A program made the position numbers and the translations under genes. A stretch of DNA of 64,000 nucleotides from Bacillota bacterium (lineage in GTDB: Bacteria; Bacillota; UBA4882; UBA8346), in NCBI GenBank assembly GCA_023426245.1, contig JAFABB010000007.1, positions 233,951 to 297,950 on the forward strand, written 5' to 3'. This document shows positions 34,284-43,338 of this stretch, piece after piece. The notes below the pieces were generated by a model. It was not told the DNA's origin. It saw nothing but the letters and a program-made list of their open reading frames with translations, and did no database searches. Every line of letters begins with the position of its first letter. Positions within the stretch are counted from its first letter, which is position 1.

Positions 34284-34421
34284 TTAATAAAATTATTTTA
34301 CTAATACAAGTATAAAACAAAGAATATTGTTGTTCAATAATAAATTTATTGCACTAATGATGACGGTTTAATTGACAGTGCTTCATCTTAAATGTAAAAT
34401 TGTTTCATAATAAAGTTTATT
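34284..34421. promoter_or_regulatory. Three AT-rich palindromes, candidate ROK operators
   Basis: Sites TAAAATTATTTTA (around 34287-34301), CAATAATAAATTTATTG (34335-34351) and AATAAAGTTTATT (34409-34421) share AATAAA/TTTATT half-sites. They lie in the divergent region between the lyxose isomerase-like gene and the ROK regulator, so one repressor could control both directions. Confidence 0.5.
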
Positions 34422-34504
34422 CATTAACTCCACTTCCTTATGAATTGATAAACGTTTTCATAAATCCAATCTTGACATGAAATATAGCAACAGGAGAGTG
34501 TTTG

Positions 34505-35719
34505 ATGGGGTATGATATCTCGAATCATCAATCTACTAGGATTCAAAACAAATCCACCGTACTCAAAATGATATGTACAGGTACAAATATCACTAGAACC
34601 GATCTCTCAAGACTTACGGGCCTCAGTAAAATGTCCATCACCAATATTGTCAATGAGCTAATCGATGGGGGATTTGTAACCGATCAAGCCGGGCAACTAA
34701 GAAACAATTCAATCGGGAGAAACCCCATTTCACTGGAATGTAATACAGAAATTCATAGAGTTATAGGTATTTATATTTCCAGGGATTATGCCATTGCCGT
34801 TTTATCCAATTTAAAATGCGATATTTTAGCGGAAATGGAATGTACTTTTGCCTTTGATGAACCTGAAAACTCTTTTATAAAAAAAATTATTGAGCTGACT
34901 ACGGATATAATCCATTCAAAAAAAGCGGTTGGTAAAAAAATCCTCGGTATAGGTATTTCCTGCATCGGTCCACTCGACATTGAGCAAGGTATCATCCTGG
35001 AGCCTCCAAACTTCCACAACATCAAGAGCGTCCACATTAAAGAAATTTTAGAGAAGGAATTTGGCTATGAAGTAACTTTAAAAAATGACATGAATGCTTC
35101 TGCCTTGGCTGAAAAATTATACGGAAAAGGGAAAGCGATTAAAAACTTTATTTATATCGGTGTTGGGAATGGAATCGGTGCGGGAATCATTGCTAATAAT
35201 GTTTTATTTGAAGGTACCATGGGACTTGGTGGAGAGATTGGCCATACTACAATCAATTATGCTGGGCCCAAATGCCCCTGCGGCAATACCGGTTGCCTTG
35301 AGCTTTATGCCAATATACCCCAAATCGTTGCTCAGGCACAAAATTCAATCCTTTTAGGAATGGATTCCTCGCTTAAAAAATTGACGAATATACAATGGCA
35401 GGATATCGTGGAACACGCCCGTACTGGTGACGAGTTTTCTCTTAAACTCATTGATAGGCTTTGTCTGTATATTTCAATCGGATTGGTCTCCTTAGTTAAC
35501 ATGTTCGACCCCCAAGAAATCTTTCTAGGACATGAAATCGCCTTAGCAGAAACTATTGTGGCTGAAAAATGTGAAGCCCATATCCAAAATAAGGTAATCG
35601 GCAGCCAATATAGAAAAATCCCCGTGAAAATGTCTACTTTTGGGAAAAAAGCCCCATTAATAGGTTCGGCAGCTATTATATTGGACAGGGTATTTAATGG
35701 ACTTTTAATTACAAAATGA
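34505..35719 (+). CDS. ROK-family transcriptional repressor (zinc motif intact)
   Basis: 404 residues. Winged helix at about 15-70 (TRTDLSRLTGLSKMSITNIVN), then a ROK domain with the complete zinc signature CPCGNTGCLE and GVGNGIGAGI. It lacks the DxGGT kinase loop (IYISRDYAIAV), as expected for a XylR/NagC-type repressor. The ATG is preceded by AGGAGAG. It is divergent from the isomerase-aldolase-kinase unit and is followed 10 bp later by a histidine kinase gene. Confidence 0.92.
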   Translation: MGYDISNHQSTRIQNKSTVLKMICTGTNITRTDLSRLTGLSKMSITNIVNELIDGGFVTDQAGQLRNNSIGRNPISLECNTEIHRVIGIYISRDYAIAVLSNLKCDILAEMECTFAFDEPENSFIKKIIELTTDIIHSKKAVGKKILGIGISCIGPLDIEQGIILEPPNFHNIKSVHIKEILEKEFGYEVTLKNDMNASALAEKLYGKGKAIKNFIYIGVGNGIGAGIIANNVLFEGTMGLGGEIGHTTINYAGPKCPCGNTGCLELYANIPQIVAQAQNSILLGMDSSLKKLTNIQWQDIVEHARTGDEFSLKLIDRLCLYISIGLVSLVNMFDPQEIFLGHEIALAETIVAEKCEAHIQNKVIGSQYRKIPVKMSTFGKKAPLIGSAAIILDRVFNGLLITK

Positions 35720-35729
35720 GGGAACCGAT

Positions 35730-37871
35730 TTGAAAATCCGATCGCAATTCATGCTTTATGGGGTTTTTATAGTACTCATCCCGATGCTGGTTTCTACACT
35801 GGTGGCGACGAGTCTGGTCCTGAACCAAAACGAAAAAGACGCCCGGGAAAGAATCCGCGAATCGACACAAAGAATCACGCATGAATTGAAGACCATAGAA
35901 GCTCAATATTCCGACCGGGTTCAAAAATTTGCCAAGACCGATAATATAGTCATGTATACCAATGTGCTTTATAAATATCACTCGTATTTAACGGCTGAGG
36001 GGTATACCACCATTCAAAAAGCCATGGAGGTAGAATTATCTAAGTTAAGAATTGGTTTAAACGTGGATGTGATCGAAGTTTTTGACGCGAATGGCAATAT
36101 CTTGGCCAAAAATGCTTCGGCACTCGATATTGGCCCAGGTTATAACGATTCGCGGAAGGACATGGCCGCCCATGCTAAAATTCGCAAAGAAGTCAATAAT
36201 GAACCCATTGAATATCTGGTACAGGATAATCGCTTTATTTTAAAAGCAACTGGAATCATCAGTAAAAAGGGAAGGATTTTGGGGTATCTCGTCCTGACGC
36301 GATATTTAAATTCGAATTATTTAAAAGAAGTCTCAATTGTAAACGGCACTGAAGTGGCATTTTTTATGAACAATACTTTTCTGGACGGCACTGTGAAAAG
36401 GTTCGCCGCCCGGCAGATCAAATCGTACCACCCTGTTCAACTCCAAATTCAAAAAGCCCCGTATCGTTTCATTTTTTCGCCCATTTATCAAAAAGAGACG
36501 ATCACTTTTTATGTAGCGGTCGGTGCTTCTTCATTGGGTACAATACAAAAAATCGCCCAAACCCGTAATATTTTGATCGGAGTGGCCTTATTTTCCGTAT
36601 TTATGGCGCTCCTTTTGGCCTACTACTGGTCTGGAAAAACGGTGGCTCCTTTGCTTCGATTGGTGAGTGCCGCTAAAGCCATCGGCCAAGGTGAATTAGG
36701 ACAAAGAATACAAGTTGAAAGCTCTAACGAAATCGGCATGCTGGCCGCAGAATTCAATAAAATGACAACTTCTCTGAAAGACAGCCATGGGCAACTTGAG
36801 GCGGCCAACCGGAACTTATTTGATATGAAAGAGTATATTTCTAATATTGTTGAAAGCATGACGATGAGTATTGTGGTGATTGACGAAGATTACCATATTA
36901 CCGTCATCAATTCTGAATTTGAGAAAACTATCGGCAAGCGCCGTCAAGAAATTATCGGAATTTTGGTGGGAGAAATCATCAAACTTTCAGATGATAATGA
37001 AGATCTACAAGAACATTTAAATTGGGTCATGGGGAGTTTTGAGACTAAAATCTTAACGAAAATCCATTGTCAGGTCGGCGGACAAAATATTACCAGCAAT
37101 TTACGTCTTTCGCCGATGCTGGAAGGCGAGAAACGGCTGGTGGGCGCGGTGATAATTATTGAAGACATCACGGCCCGGGTCAATCTGGAAGAAGAGCTGG
37201 CTCTTTCCCAGAGACTAGCCGCAATCGGGAAATTGGCTGCCGGACTCGCCCATGAGATTAATAACCCTTTGGGAATTATATTGAATTATATTGAAATTTG
37301 CCAAATGGATGAAAAAGATGAAAAAGTAAAGGGTTATTTGACGCGAATCACTTCCGAAACGGAACGGATTGCAGAAATCATCCGGCAGTTGTTGGAATTT
37401 TCCAGACAAACGAAGACTCAATTTAAGCCCGTCAATCTGATAGAAGTGGTTGATGATACGATTGATTTCATTGAATATAAACTCCGTAAAGAAGGTATTG
37501 AGCTTCAGAAACGTTATTCGGTTAACCAAGCCATGGTTCTTGCTGATAAAAGTCAACTTAAACAGGTTTTTTTGAATATTATCCTGAATGCTTTGCAGGC
37601 TATGGATAACGGCGGACATTTGTTAATATGTTTACATGGAACCGATGATGGCAAGGCCTTTTCGCTCTCGTTTACCGATTCGGGAAAGGGGATTGCCAAG
37701 GAAATTCTGGATAAAGTATTTGATCCGTTTTTTTCTACCAAAGAAATCGGTGAAGGAACCGGACTTGGACTTTCAGTCAGTTACGGCATTATTCAGGAGC
37801 ATGGTGGTTCAATTGAAGTGGTCAGTAAAGAAGGAAGCGGATCGACTTTTACCGTCAAACTAAAAAAATAA
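35730..37871 (+). CDS. Membrane sensor histidine kinase (HAMP-PAS-HisKA-HATPase)
   Basis: 713 residues. First membrane helix at about 9-30, a large extracytoplasmic sensor (dCache-like, about 35-275), second helix at about 282-305, HAMP (about 305-360), PAS (about 370-480), HisKA with phospho-acceptor His508 in GLAHEINNPLG, and a HATPase with N, G1 (TDSGKGI) and G2 (GEGTGLGLS) boxes. The NtrB-like H-box fits its neighbour, a sigma-54 activator. TTG start with GAGGG upstream. It probably senses the sugar or a related signal outside the cell. Confidence 0.93.
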   Translation: MKIRSQFMLYGVFIVLIPMLVSTLVATSLVLNQNEKDARERIRESTQRITHELKTIEAQYSDRVQKFAKTDNIVMYTNVLYKYHSYLTAEGYTTIQKAMEVELSKLRIGLNVDVIEVFDANGNILAKNASALDIGPGYNDSRKDMAAHAKIRKEVNNEPIEYLVQDNRFILKATGIISKKGRILGYLVLTRYLNSNYLKEVSIVNGTEVAFFMNNTFLDGTVKRFAARQIKSYHPVQLQIQKAPYRFIFSPIYQKETITFYVAVGASSLGTIQKIAQTRNILIGVALFSVFMALLLAYYWSGKTVAPLLRLVSAAKAIGQGELGQRIQVESSNEIGMLAAEFNKMTTSLKDSHGQLEAANRNLFDMKEYISNIVESMTMSIVVIDEDYHITVINSEFEKTIGKRRQEIIGILVGEIIKLSDDNEDLQEHLNWVMGSFETKILTKIHCQVGGQNITSNLRLSPMLEGEKRLVGAVIIIEDITARVNLEEELALSQRLAAIGKLAAGLAHEINNPLGIILNYIEICQMDEKDEKVKGYLTRITSETERIAEIIRQLLEFSRQTKTQFKPVNLIEVVDDTIDFIEYKLRKEGIELQKRYSVNQAMVLADKSQLKQVFLNIILNALQAMDNGGHLLICLHGTDDGKAFSLSFTDSGKGIAKEILDKVFDPFFSTKEIGEGTGLGLSVSYGIIQEHGGSIEVVSKEGSGSTFTVKLKK

Positions 37872-37895
37872 CGATTTTGGAAGAAGGCGTAACTG

Positions 37896-39251
37896 ATGTC
37901 CAAACGTCCAATCATTCTCATTGTTGATGATGAAGAAGGTATGCGTGATAGTCTCTGTGAACTATTGGCCAGAGACGGTTATCAGTTGATAACCGCCAAT
38001 GATGGTTATCAGGCTATCGAACAGGTACAGCGGATCGAAGTTGATTTAATTTTGCTCGATATTATGATGCCGGGGATTGATGGGATTGACACTTTAAAAC
38101 AGATCCGTTCCATGAATAAACGGGCCCGGATCATCATGATTACCGGTTACGGAACAATTGAGAGCGCGGTTAAAGCTATGAAATTCGGAGCGAATGACTA
38201 CGTGACCAAACCTTTTGTTGTGAAGAATCTACGGAGGATAATTAAGGAAAGTATTGAATCCTCCTCGGTCACTCCCGCTCAAACCTCGATGGCTTCCAAT
38301 TCCAATATCGGTGATCTCGTTGGAGAAAGTCCGGCCATGAAGAAGCTTTTTGTTTTGCTTGCTAAAGTGATTCAAAACGAAGCCACTGTTTTGATTTTAG
38401 GTGAAAGCGGCACTGGAAAAGAATTGGTAGCCCGGGCGATTCATAAAGAAGGGGCCCGTAAAGATAAACCATTTGTAAGTCTAAATTGCGCTGCTATTCC
38501 CGATAACCTTTTGGAAAGCGAACTCTTTGGTTATGAAAAAGGGGCTTTCACAGGAGCGGTTAATCAAAAAATCGGGAAATTTGAGCAAGCGGATGGGGGA
38601 ACTATTTTTTTAGATGAAATCGGTGATATGAATATTGCCACTCAAGCGAAAATCTTGCGTGTTTTGGAGGAACGTGAGGTGGTCCGCATCGGGGGACTTG
38701 GACCGATTAAAGTCAATGTTCGAGTGATTGCGGCAACCAATAAGGATCTTCAGGAAGAAGTTGCAGTTGGGACATTTCGGGAAGATCTTTATTACCGTTT
38801 AAATGTAGTGCCCATTACATTACCGCCTTTAAGAGAAAGAACCGAAGATATACCGCTTCTCATCAAACATTTTTTACTAAAATACAGTGAAGAGTACAAT
38901 AAACCCGTTAAAACGATTTCAGAATCTTTGCTTGAATTATTGAAGGACTATCCTTGGCCGGGTAATGTCAGAGAATTAAGAAATATTATCGAAAGATTGG
39001 TAGTTCTAGGCGAGAAAGATTTTCACCCGGAAGAGCATTTGAAGTTTCCGGATCCAATCATGGATATCGAGAAAGAACCGGATGTTCCCGCTTTGAGAAC
39101 GGTCCGGAGTAAATTCTCTTCCGAACAAGAACGTGAGATTATCCGGGTCGCACTTGAAAGAGCTCATTGGAATAAGAAAAAAGCGGCCGAAATGCTGAAA
39201 ATCAGCAGGAAGTCTTTATATGAAAAGATCGCTAAATATAGTTTAAAATAA
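37896..39251 (+). CDS. Sigma-54-dependent response regulator, NtrC family
   Basis: 451 residues. Receiver domain (1-120) with phospho-acceptor Asp55 in LILLDIMMPG and TKPF lysine. AAA+ domain with Walker A GESGTGKE, the sigma-54 contact loop GAFTGA (216-221), Walker B GGTIFLDEIGD, and the arginine-finger region. C-terminal Fis-type helix-turn-helix (NKKKAAEMLKISRKSLYEKI). It pairs with the histidine kinase just upstream. Its likely target is the sigma-54 promoter at 39454, 200 bp downstream. Confidence 0.96.
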   Translation: MSKRPIILIVDDEEGMRDSLCELLARDGYQLITANDGYQAIEQVQRIEVDLILLDIMMPGIDGIDTLKQIRSMNKRARIIMITGYGTIESAVKAMKFGANDYVTKPFVVKNLRRIIKESIESSSVTPAQTSMASNSNIGDLVGESPAMKKLFVLLAKVIQNEATVLILGESGTGKELVARAIHKEGARKDKPFVSLNCAAIPDNLLESELFGYEKGAFTGAVNQKIGKFEQADGGTIFLDEIGDMNIATQAKILRVLEEREVVRIGGLGPIKVNVRVIAATNKDLQEEVAVGTFREDLYYRLNVVPITLPPLRERTEDIPLLIKHFLLKYSEEYNKPVKTISESLLELLKDYPWPGNVRELRNIIERLVVLGEKDFHPEEHLKFPDPIMDIEKEPDVPALRTVRSKFSSEQEREIIRVALERAHWNKKKAAEMLKISRKSLYEKIAKYSLK

Positions 39252-39359
39252 GTTACAGATTGTTAACTAAAGGTAACATAATGCATCCATTTTTCATGGG
39301 TAAAAAGTCATATTAACTCTCACCAAAGCCCATCAAACAGACTTTAGCGAGGAAAGAAT

Positions 39360-39417
39360 GAAATTTCCGCGAGCCCAAGTATTAACTCCAGAGGGCAAAG
39401 TGGAAATTTCGTATTAA
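39360..39417. promoter_or_regulatory. Candidate activator-binding region upstream of the sigma-54 promoter
   Basis: GAAATTTCC (39360-39368) and GGAAATTTC (39402-39410) form a 9-bp inverted repeat, and GTATTAAC is repeated at 39379 and 39411. The distance to the promoter (about 50-95 bp) suits an NtrC-type enhancer, although on the short side. Confidence 0.45.
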
Positions 39418-39453
39418 CATACAGTGTAAAATGGATTATGCTTTTGTTGATTT

Positions 39454-39468
39454 TGGCATGGTTTTTGC
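39454..39468 (+). promoter_or_regulatory. Sigma-54 promoter of the ribose-type ABC transporter
   Basis: TGGCATGGTTTTTGC has GG (39455-39456) and GC (39467-39468) exactly 10 bp apart and all conserved -24/-12 positions. Transcription should start near 39480. Confidence 0.85.
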
Positions 39469-39471
39469 TTT

Positions 39472-39505
39472 AAATAAATTGTGTCCGGCCGGACACAATT
39501 TATTT
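39472..39505. repeat. Perfect 34-bp palindrome at the sigma-54 transcription start
   Basis: AAATAAATTGTGTCCGG (39472-39488) is followed at once by its exact reverse complement (39489-39505). It begins three bases after the -12 element and covers the predicted start site. It could be a repressor operator or form a hairpin at the 5' end of the transcript. Confidence 0.9.
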
Positions 39506-39526
39506 AATTCATTAGGAGGGAATGGA

Positions 39527-40459
39527 ATGTTAAAAAAGTCCGTAGTATTGTTGGTTGTACTTGCTGTGCTGCTCGTTTCAATCTCGGCGGTCGGTTTCGG
39601 AGCTAAAAAACCGGTGACGATTGGCGTTACTTTTATGACCATGAATAATCCTTTTTTTGTAGCTATGGAGAAAAATATCCGGGCGGAACTGAAAAAAGTT
39701 GACCCCAGCGCTAAACTCATCGTGGCAGACTCCCAGTTTAACCTGGCCAAACAAATTTCTGATGTTGAAGATATGATTCAACAAAAAATCAATATCCTGT
39801 TTTTAAATGCGGTCGATTCAAAGGCAATCGCTCCGGCGGTTATTGCTGCCAATAAAGCCAATATTCCCGTTATTACACTGGACGTAAATGCGGAAGGCGG
39901 TAAAGTTACCAGCTTTATTGCATCTGATAACTATTTAGCCGGAAAATTGTGTGGAGAATACATCGTAAAACGCCTTAAAGGCAAAGGCGATGTTGTCATT
40001 ATCAACGGCACTCCGATTACATCCATTATCCAACGGGTTCAAGGCGTTAAAGATGTGCTTGCCAAAAATCCCGGCATTAAAATAGTCGCCGAACAGAATG
40101 GTGAAACCAATGAGACCAAATCCATGGAAGTCATGGAAAATATTTTGCAATCGCAACGGAAAATCGATGCCGTATTCGGCGCCAACGACCCTACCGGTTT
40201 AGGCGCTTTGGCCGCTGCTGAGACGGCCGGCCGTCAGAAAGAAATGTTCATTTTGGGAGTCGATGGTTCTCCGAATGGAGTTGAAGCGATTAAGAAGGGT
40301 AAGGCTTTTGTAGCGACTTCAGCCCAATTTCCAGGAGAAATCGGTCGTACAGGTGTTCAAATCGCTTATAAAGTGTTAAAAGGCCAAAAAGTGCCTGGTG
40401 AAATCAAGGTAAAAGTGCAGCTGATTACCAAGGACAATGCTGCCGGTTTTAGCTGGTAA
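39527..40459 (+). CDS. Ribose-type ABC transporter, substrate-binding protein
   Basis: 310 residues with a signal peptide (MLKKSVVLLVVLAVLLVSIS, cut near GFG-AKK). It is a type I periplasmic binding protein of the RbsB class: PVTIGVTFMTMNNPFFVAM, the IQQKINILFLNAVDSKAIAPAV strand, and FGANDPTGLGALAA. The ATG after AGGAGGG sets the start. It binds a monosaccharide outside the membrane. It is the first gene of the sigma-54-driven transporter operon; the sugar may be the same one degraded by the isomerase-aldolase-kinase unit. Confidence 0.94.
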   Translation: MLKKSVVLLVVLAVLLVSISAVGFGAKKPVTIGVTFMTMNNPFFVAMEKNIRAELKKVDPSAKLIVADSQFNLAKQISDVEDMIQQKINILFLNAVDSKAIAPAVIAANKANIPVITLDVNAEGGKVTSFIASDNYLAGKLCGEYIVKRLKGKGDVVIINGTPITSIIQRVQGVKDVLAKNPGIKIVAEQNGETNETKSMEVMENILQSQRKIDAVFGANDPTGLGALAAAETAGRQKEMFILGVDGSPNGVEAIKKGKAFVATSAQFPGEIGRTGVQIAYKVLKGQKVPGEIKVKVQLITKDNAAGFSW

Positions 40460-40472
40460 CTTTATTTTTTAA

Positions 40473-40601
40473 GGCTGTCTAAAAAGTAGTTTCCAAATCA
40501 ATAGGATATACGATATATAACGTCAGTAGATACTAAACGCATATATATCGTATATCTTTATCGCCCGCGCGCAAACGCACGAAATTTCTTTTGAGACAGC
40601 C
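40473..40601. repeat. Dispersed palindromic element, copy B
   Basis: Ends GGCTGTCT (40473-40480) and AGACAGCC (40594-40601); inner palindrome GATATACGATATAT (40505-40518) and ATATATCGTATATC (40543-40556). The structure and flanking words match copy A at 17751-17866. No coding capacity, so it resembles a MITE or REP-type element. It lies between the binding-protein and ATPase genes. Confidence 0.8.
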
Positions 40602-40632
40602 CCTTTTTTATTTGTGCGAGGAGGCGTTGAAA

Positions 40633-42126
40633 ATGCCTGAAACGATTTTAAGGATGCAAAACATTGTAAAGAATTTTCCGGGCGTAAAAGCCTTAAATCA
40701 AGTTTCACTGGAAGCCTGGCAAGGGGAAGTTCATGCGTTGATTGGAGAAAACGGGGCCGGAAAATCAACTTTGATGAAAATTCTTTCCGGTGTCATCGCA
40801 CCGGATCAGGGAGAAATTTTTTTAAGGGGAAACAAAGTTCAAATCAAATCTCCCCAGCATGCCCAGGAGTTAGGGATTAGTATTATCCATCAAGAATTTA
40901 ATTTGATTCCCTATTTAAGTGCAGCAGAGAATATCTTTTTCGGCAAAGAGCCTAGCCGGAGGGTTAAGGGATTTATCGACTGGAAGAATTTGTATCAAAA
41001 AAGTGCAGCTTTGCTTCAGGAATTAGATATTGATCTCGATGTCAAAGTCCCAGTTCAAAAACTTAGTGTGGCCTATCAACAAATGGTGGAAATTGCCAAA
41101 GCGTTATCAACCAATGCGGATATTATGATTATGGATGAACCTTCGGCAGCTCTCACCCAGCGTGAAATCGACAATTTGTTTCGGATTATCAAGTCTTTGA
41201 CCAAAAAAGGAGTCACCATTATTTATATATCCCATCGGCTGGAAGAGTTGTTTATGATTTCGGACCGGGTCACTGTGATGCGGGATGGAATGGTTATTGA
41301 TACCGTGAGAACCCAAGACATTAACCGGCAACAGCTGGTCTCGATGATGGTGGGCCGGGAATTTCAAGATGAATTCCCTGAACGCAAATGTTCAGCAGGA
41401 ACAGTGGCCTTATCGGTTCATTGCCTTTCAAACCATAAATTAAAAGATGTCAGTATGGAATTTCATTGTGGAGAAGTTGTCGGTATCTCGGGATTGGTAG
41501 GCGCCGGGCGGACTGAACTGGCCAGAGCGGTTTTTGGAGTGGATCCGATTCACTCCGGCGATATCAAAGTATTTGGCAAAACTGTTCACTTTCGCTCTCC
41601 GAAAGACGCGATCCGGACTGGAATCGGATTGGTTCCGGAGGATCGCAAATTGCAAGGCTTGATCCTCGGGATGACCATTCAAGAAAATATAACTTATGCG
41701 GCGTTGGAAAAGATTACGAAAGGGTATTTTTTGAATTGGGGAAAAGAGCGTGACTTGGTAACAAACTATGTCAATGAGTTAAATATCAAGACACCCGGCA
41801 TCAAACAAAAGGCCCTCCATTTAAGCGGCGGTAACCAACAAAAGGTCGTACTGGCCAAATGGTTATTTGTGGGAAGTAAAATACTTTTTTTGGATGAACC
41901 GACCCGGGGAATCGACGTCGGCGCCAAAAGAGAAATTTATCAATTGATCAGTCATTTAGCTGAGCAGGGAATTGCGGTTATTTTAATTTCATCCGAGTTG
42001 CAAGAGATTCTTGGAATGAGCGACCGTATTTATGTAATGCATGAAGGCCGAGTGACAAAAATGTTATCCGGCGGCAGAGTCACCGAGCAAGAAGTTTTAA
42101 CTTACGCTACAGGAGGGGAAGGCTGA
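40633..42126 (+). CDS. Ribose-type sugar ABC transporter, ATP-binding protein
   Basis: 497 residues with two fused ABC domains, as in RbsA/MglA. The first has Walker A GENGAGKST and Walker B IMIMDEPSAALT, with a degenerate signature (LSVAYQQMVEIAKAL); the second has a degenerate Walker A (GLVGAGRTE) and the signature LSGGNQQKVVLAKW with DEPTRGIDVGAK. This asymmetry is usual for the class. The ATG follows AGGAGG. Five bases separate it from the permease gene. Confidence 0.96.
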   Translation: MPETILRMQNIVKNFPGVKALNQVSLEAWQGEVHALIGENGAGKSTLMKILSGVIAPDQGEIFLRGNKVQIKSPQHAQELGISIIHQEFNLIPYLSAAENIFFGKEPSRRVKGFIDWKNLYQKSAALLQELDIDLDVKVPVQKLSVAYQQMVEIAKALSTNADIMIMDEPSAALTQREIDNLFRIIKSLTKKGVTIIYISHRLEELFMISDRVTVMRDGMVIDTVRTQDINRQQLVSMMVGREFQDEFPERKCSAGTVALSVHCLSNHKLKDVSMEFHCGEVVGISGLVGAGRTELARAVFGVDPIHSGDIKVFGKTVHFRSPKDAIRTGIGLVPEDRKLQGLILGMTIQENITYAALEKITKGYFLNWGKERDLVTNYVNELNIKTPGIKQKALHLSGGNQQKVVLAKWLFVGSKILFLDEPTRGIDVGAKREIYQLISHLAEQGIAVILISSELQEILGMSDRIYVMHEGRVTKMLSGGRVTEQEVLTYATGGEG

Positions 42127-42130
42127 TCTG

Positions 42131-43099
42131 ATGCAGCAACAATCTACCGATTCTTACCGTACAAAACTGAAAGCGTTCTTAGGGCGACGCGAAACAGGGG
42201 CGCTTATTGCCTTATTAGTCATGAGTGTTGCTCTTTCGTTTATTAGCAATTTTTTCTTTACCTTTTCCAATATGATCAATATCGCCAGACAAGTCTCGCT
42301 TAACGCGATTATTGCAGTGGGAATGACCTTAGTGATTTTAACCGGAGGTATTGATTTATCCGTCGGTTCCGTAGTTGCTTTGTCCGGGACTATCGCTTCC
42401 AGTCTAATGGTAAACGGTGTGAATATGTGGGTGGCCATATTGATAGGGATTTTAATCGGAGGAGCAGCCGGTTTGATTAACGGGTTGACGATTACTAAAC
42501 TTAACGTACCGCCCATCATCACGACCTTAGCCATGATGACGGCGGCAAGGGGTATTGCTTTAGTATACACCAACGGTTATCCCATATCGAATCTCCCGGA
42601 TTCTTTTATTTTTTTAGGCCGAGGCTATTTGGGTCCCATTCCGGTGCCCGCTATCATAATGCTGATTATCTATATCTTGGGCTATATCCTTTTGACACAG
42701 ATGCGGGTAGGAAGATATATCTATGGATTGGGCGGCAATGAAGAAGCAGTTCACTTATCCGGTATCAATGTAGCCCGGATAAAAATTTTGGTTTACACGG
42801 TTTGCGGTATAGTTTCGGCAATAAGTGGCTTAATCTTGGCTTCACGCTTGGGTTCCGGGCAGCCTTTGGCGGGCAGTGGATTTGAGATGGATGCCATTGC
42901 CGCAGTCATCATTGGTGGTGCTAGTATCACCGGCGGTGAGGGTACCATGATTGGGACTCTGATCGGCGCTTTAATCATGAATATTTTAAACAATGGGCTT
43001 AATTTGATGAATGTGAATCCTTATAGCCAACAGATTGTCAAAGGAGTAGTATTAGCCGCCGCCGTTGCAATCAGGACCTATAAAGCTAAAAAAAATTAA
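42131..43099 (+). CDS. Ribose-type sugar ABC transporter permease
   Basis: 322 residues, 8-10 membrane helices, of the RbsC class. Conserved stretches include VILTGGIDLSVGSVVALSG, NVPPIITTLAMMTAARG and GSGFEMDAIAAVIIGGAS. It forms the homodimeric channel for the RbsA-type ATPase upstream. Last gene of the sigma-54 operon. The following 239 bp hold no obvious terminator hairpin. Confidence 0.96.
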   Translation: MQQQSTDSYRTKLKAFLGRRETGALIALLVMSVALSFISNFFFTFSNMINIARQVSLNAIIAVGMTLVILTGGIDLSVGSVVALSGTIASSLMVNGVNMWVAILIGILIGGAAGLINGLTITKLNVPPIITTLAMMTAARGIALVYTNGYPISNLPDSFIFLGRGYLGPIPVPAIIMLIIYILGYILLTQMRVGRYIYGLGGNEEAVHLSGINVARIKILVYTVCGIVSAISGLILASRLGSGQPLAGSGFEMDAIAAVIIGGASITGGEGTMIGTLIGALIMNILNNGLNLMNVNPYSQQIVKGVVLAAAVAIRTYKAKKN

Positions 43100-43338
43100 G
43101 ACGGCAATTGGATTTTTTTGGAAGATACTGTCCGGAAACTGGTTTTAATCATCTGATTTTAGATCATCTTCAAAATTCTCCCGTAGAATTGTTGTTATCC
43201 AAGACAATTGGAAAATTGATCTTGGTTTTTTTTAATCTTTTTTAAGATAATTAAAGGCCTATGATTTTTCTTGATGACCGAATCAAATAATTCATTTTTT
43301 GCCACATTGAAAGGAATGAAAGAGGACTTTTAGTAACA

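Noticed and set aside
34443..34460. cre-like sequence (TGATAAACGTTTTCA) upstream of the ROK repressor
   Set aside because: It has one base too many for the CcpA consensus, so catabolite repression cannot be claimed from it.
43100..43338. Search for a sigma-54 promoter or RNA antiterminator site before the BglG/MtlR-type regulator
   Set aside because: No GG-N10-GC element with good flanks and no convincing antiterminator stem were found.
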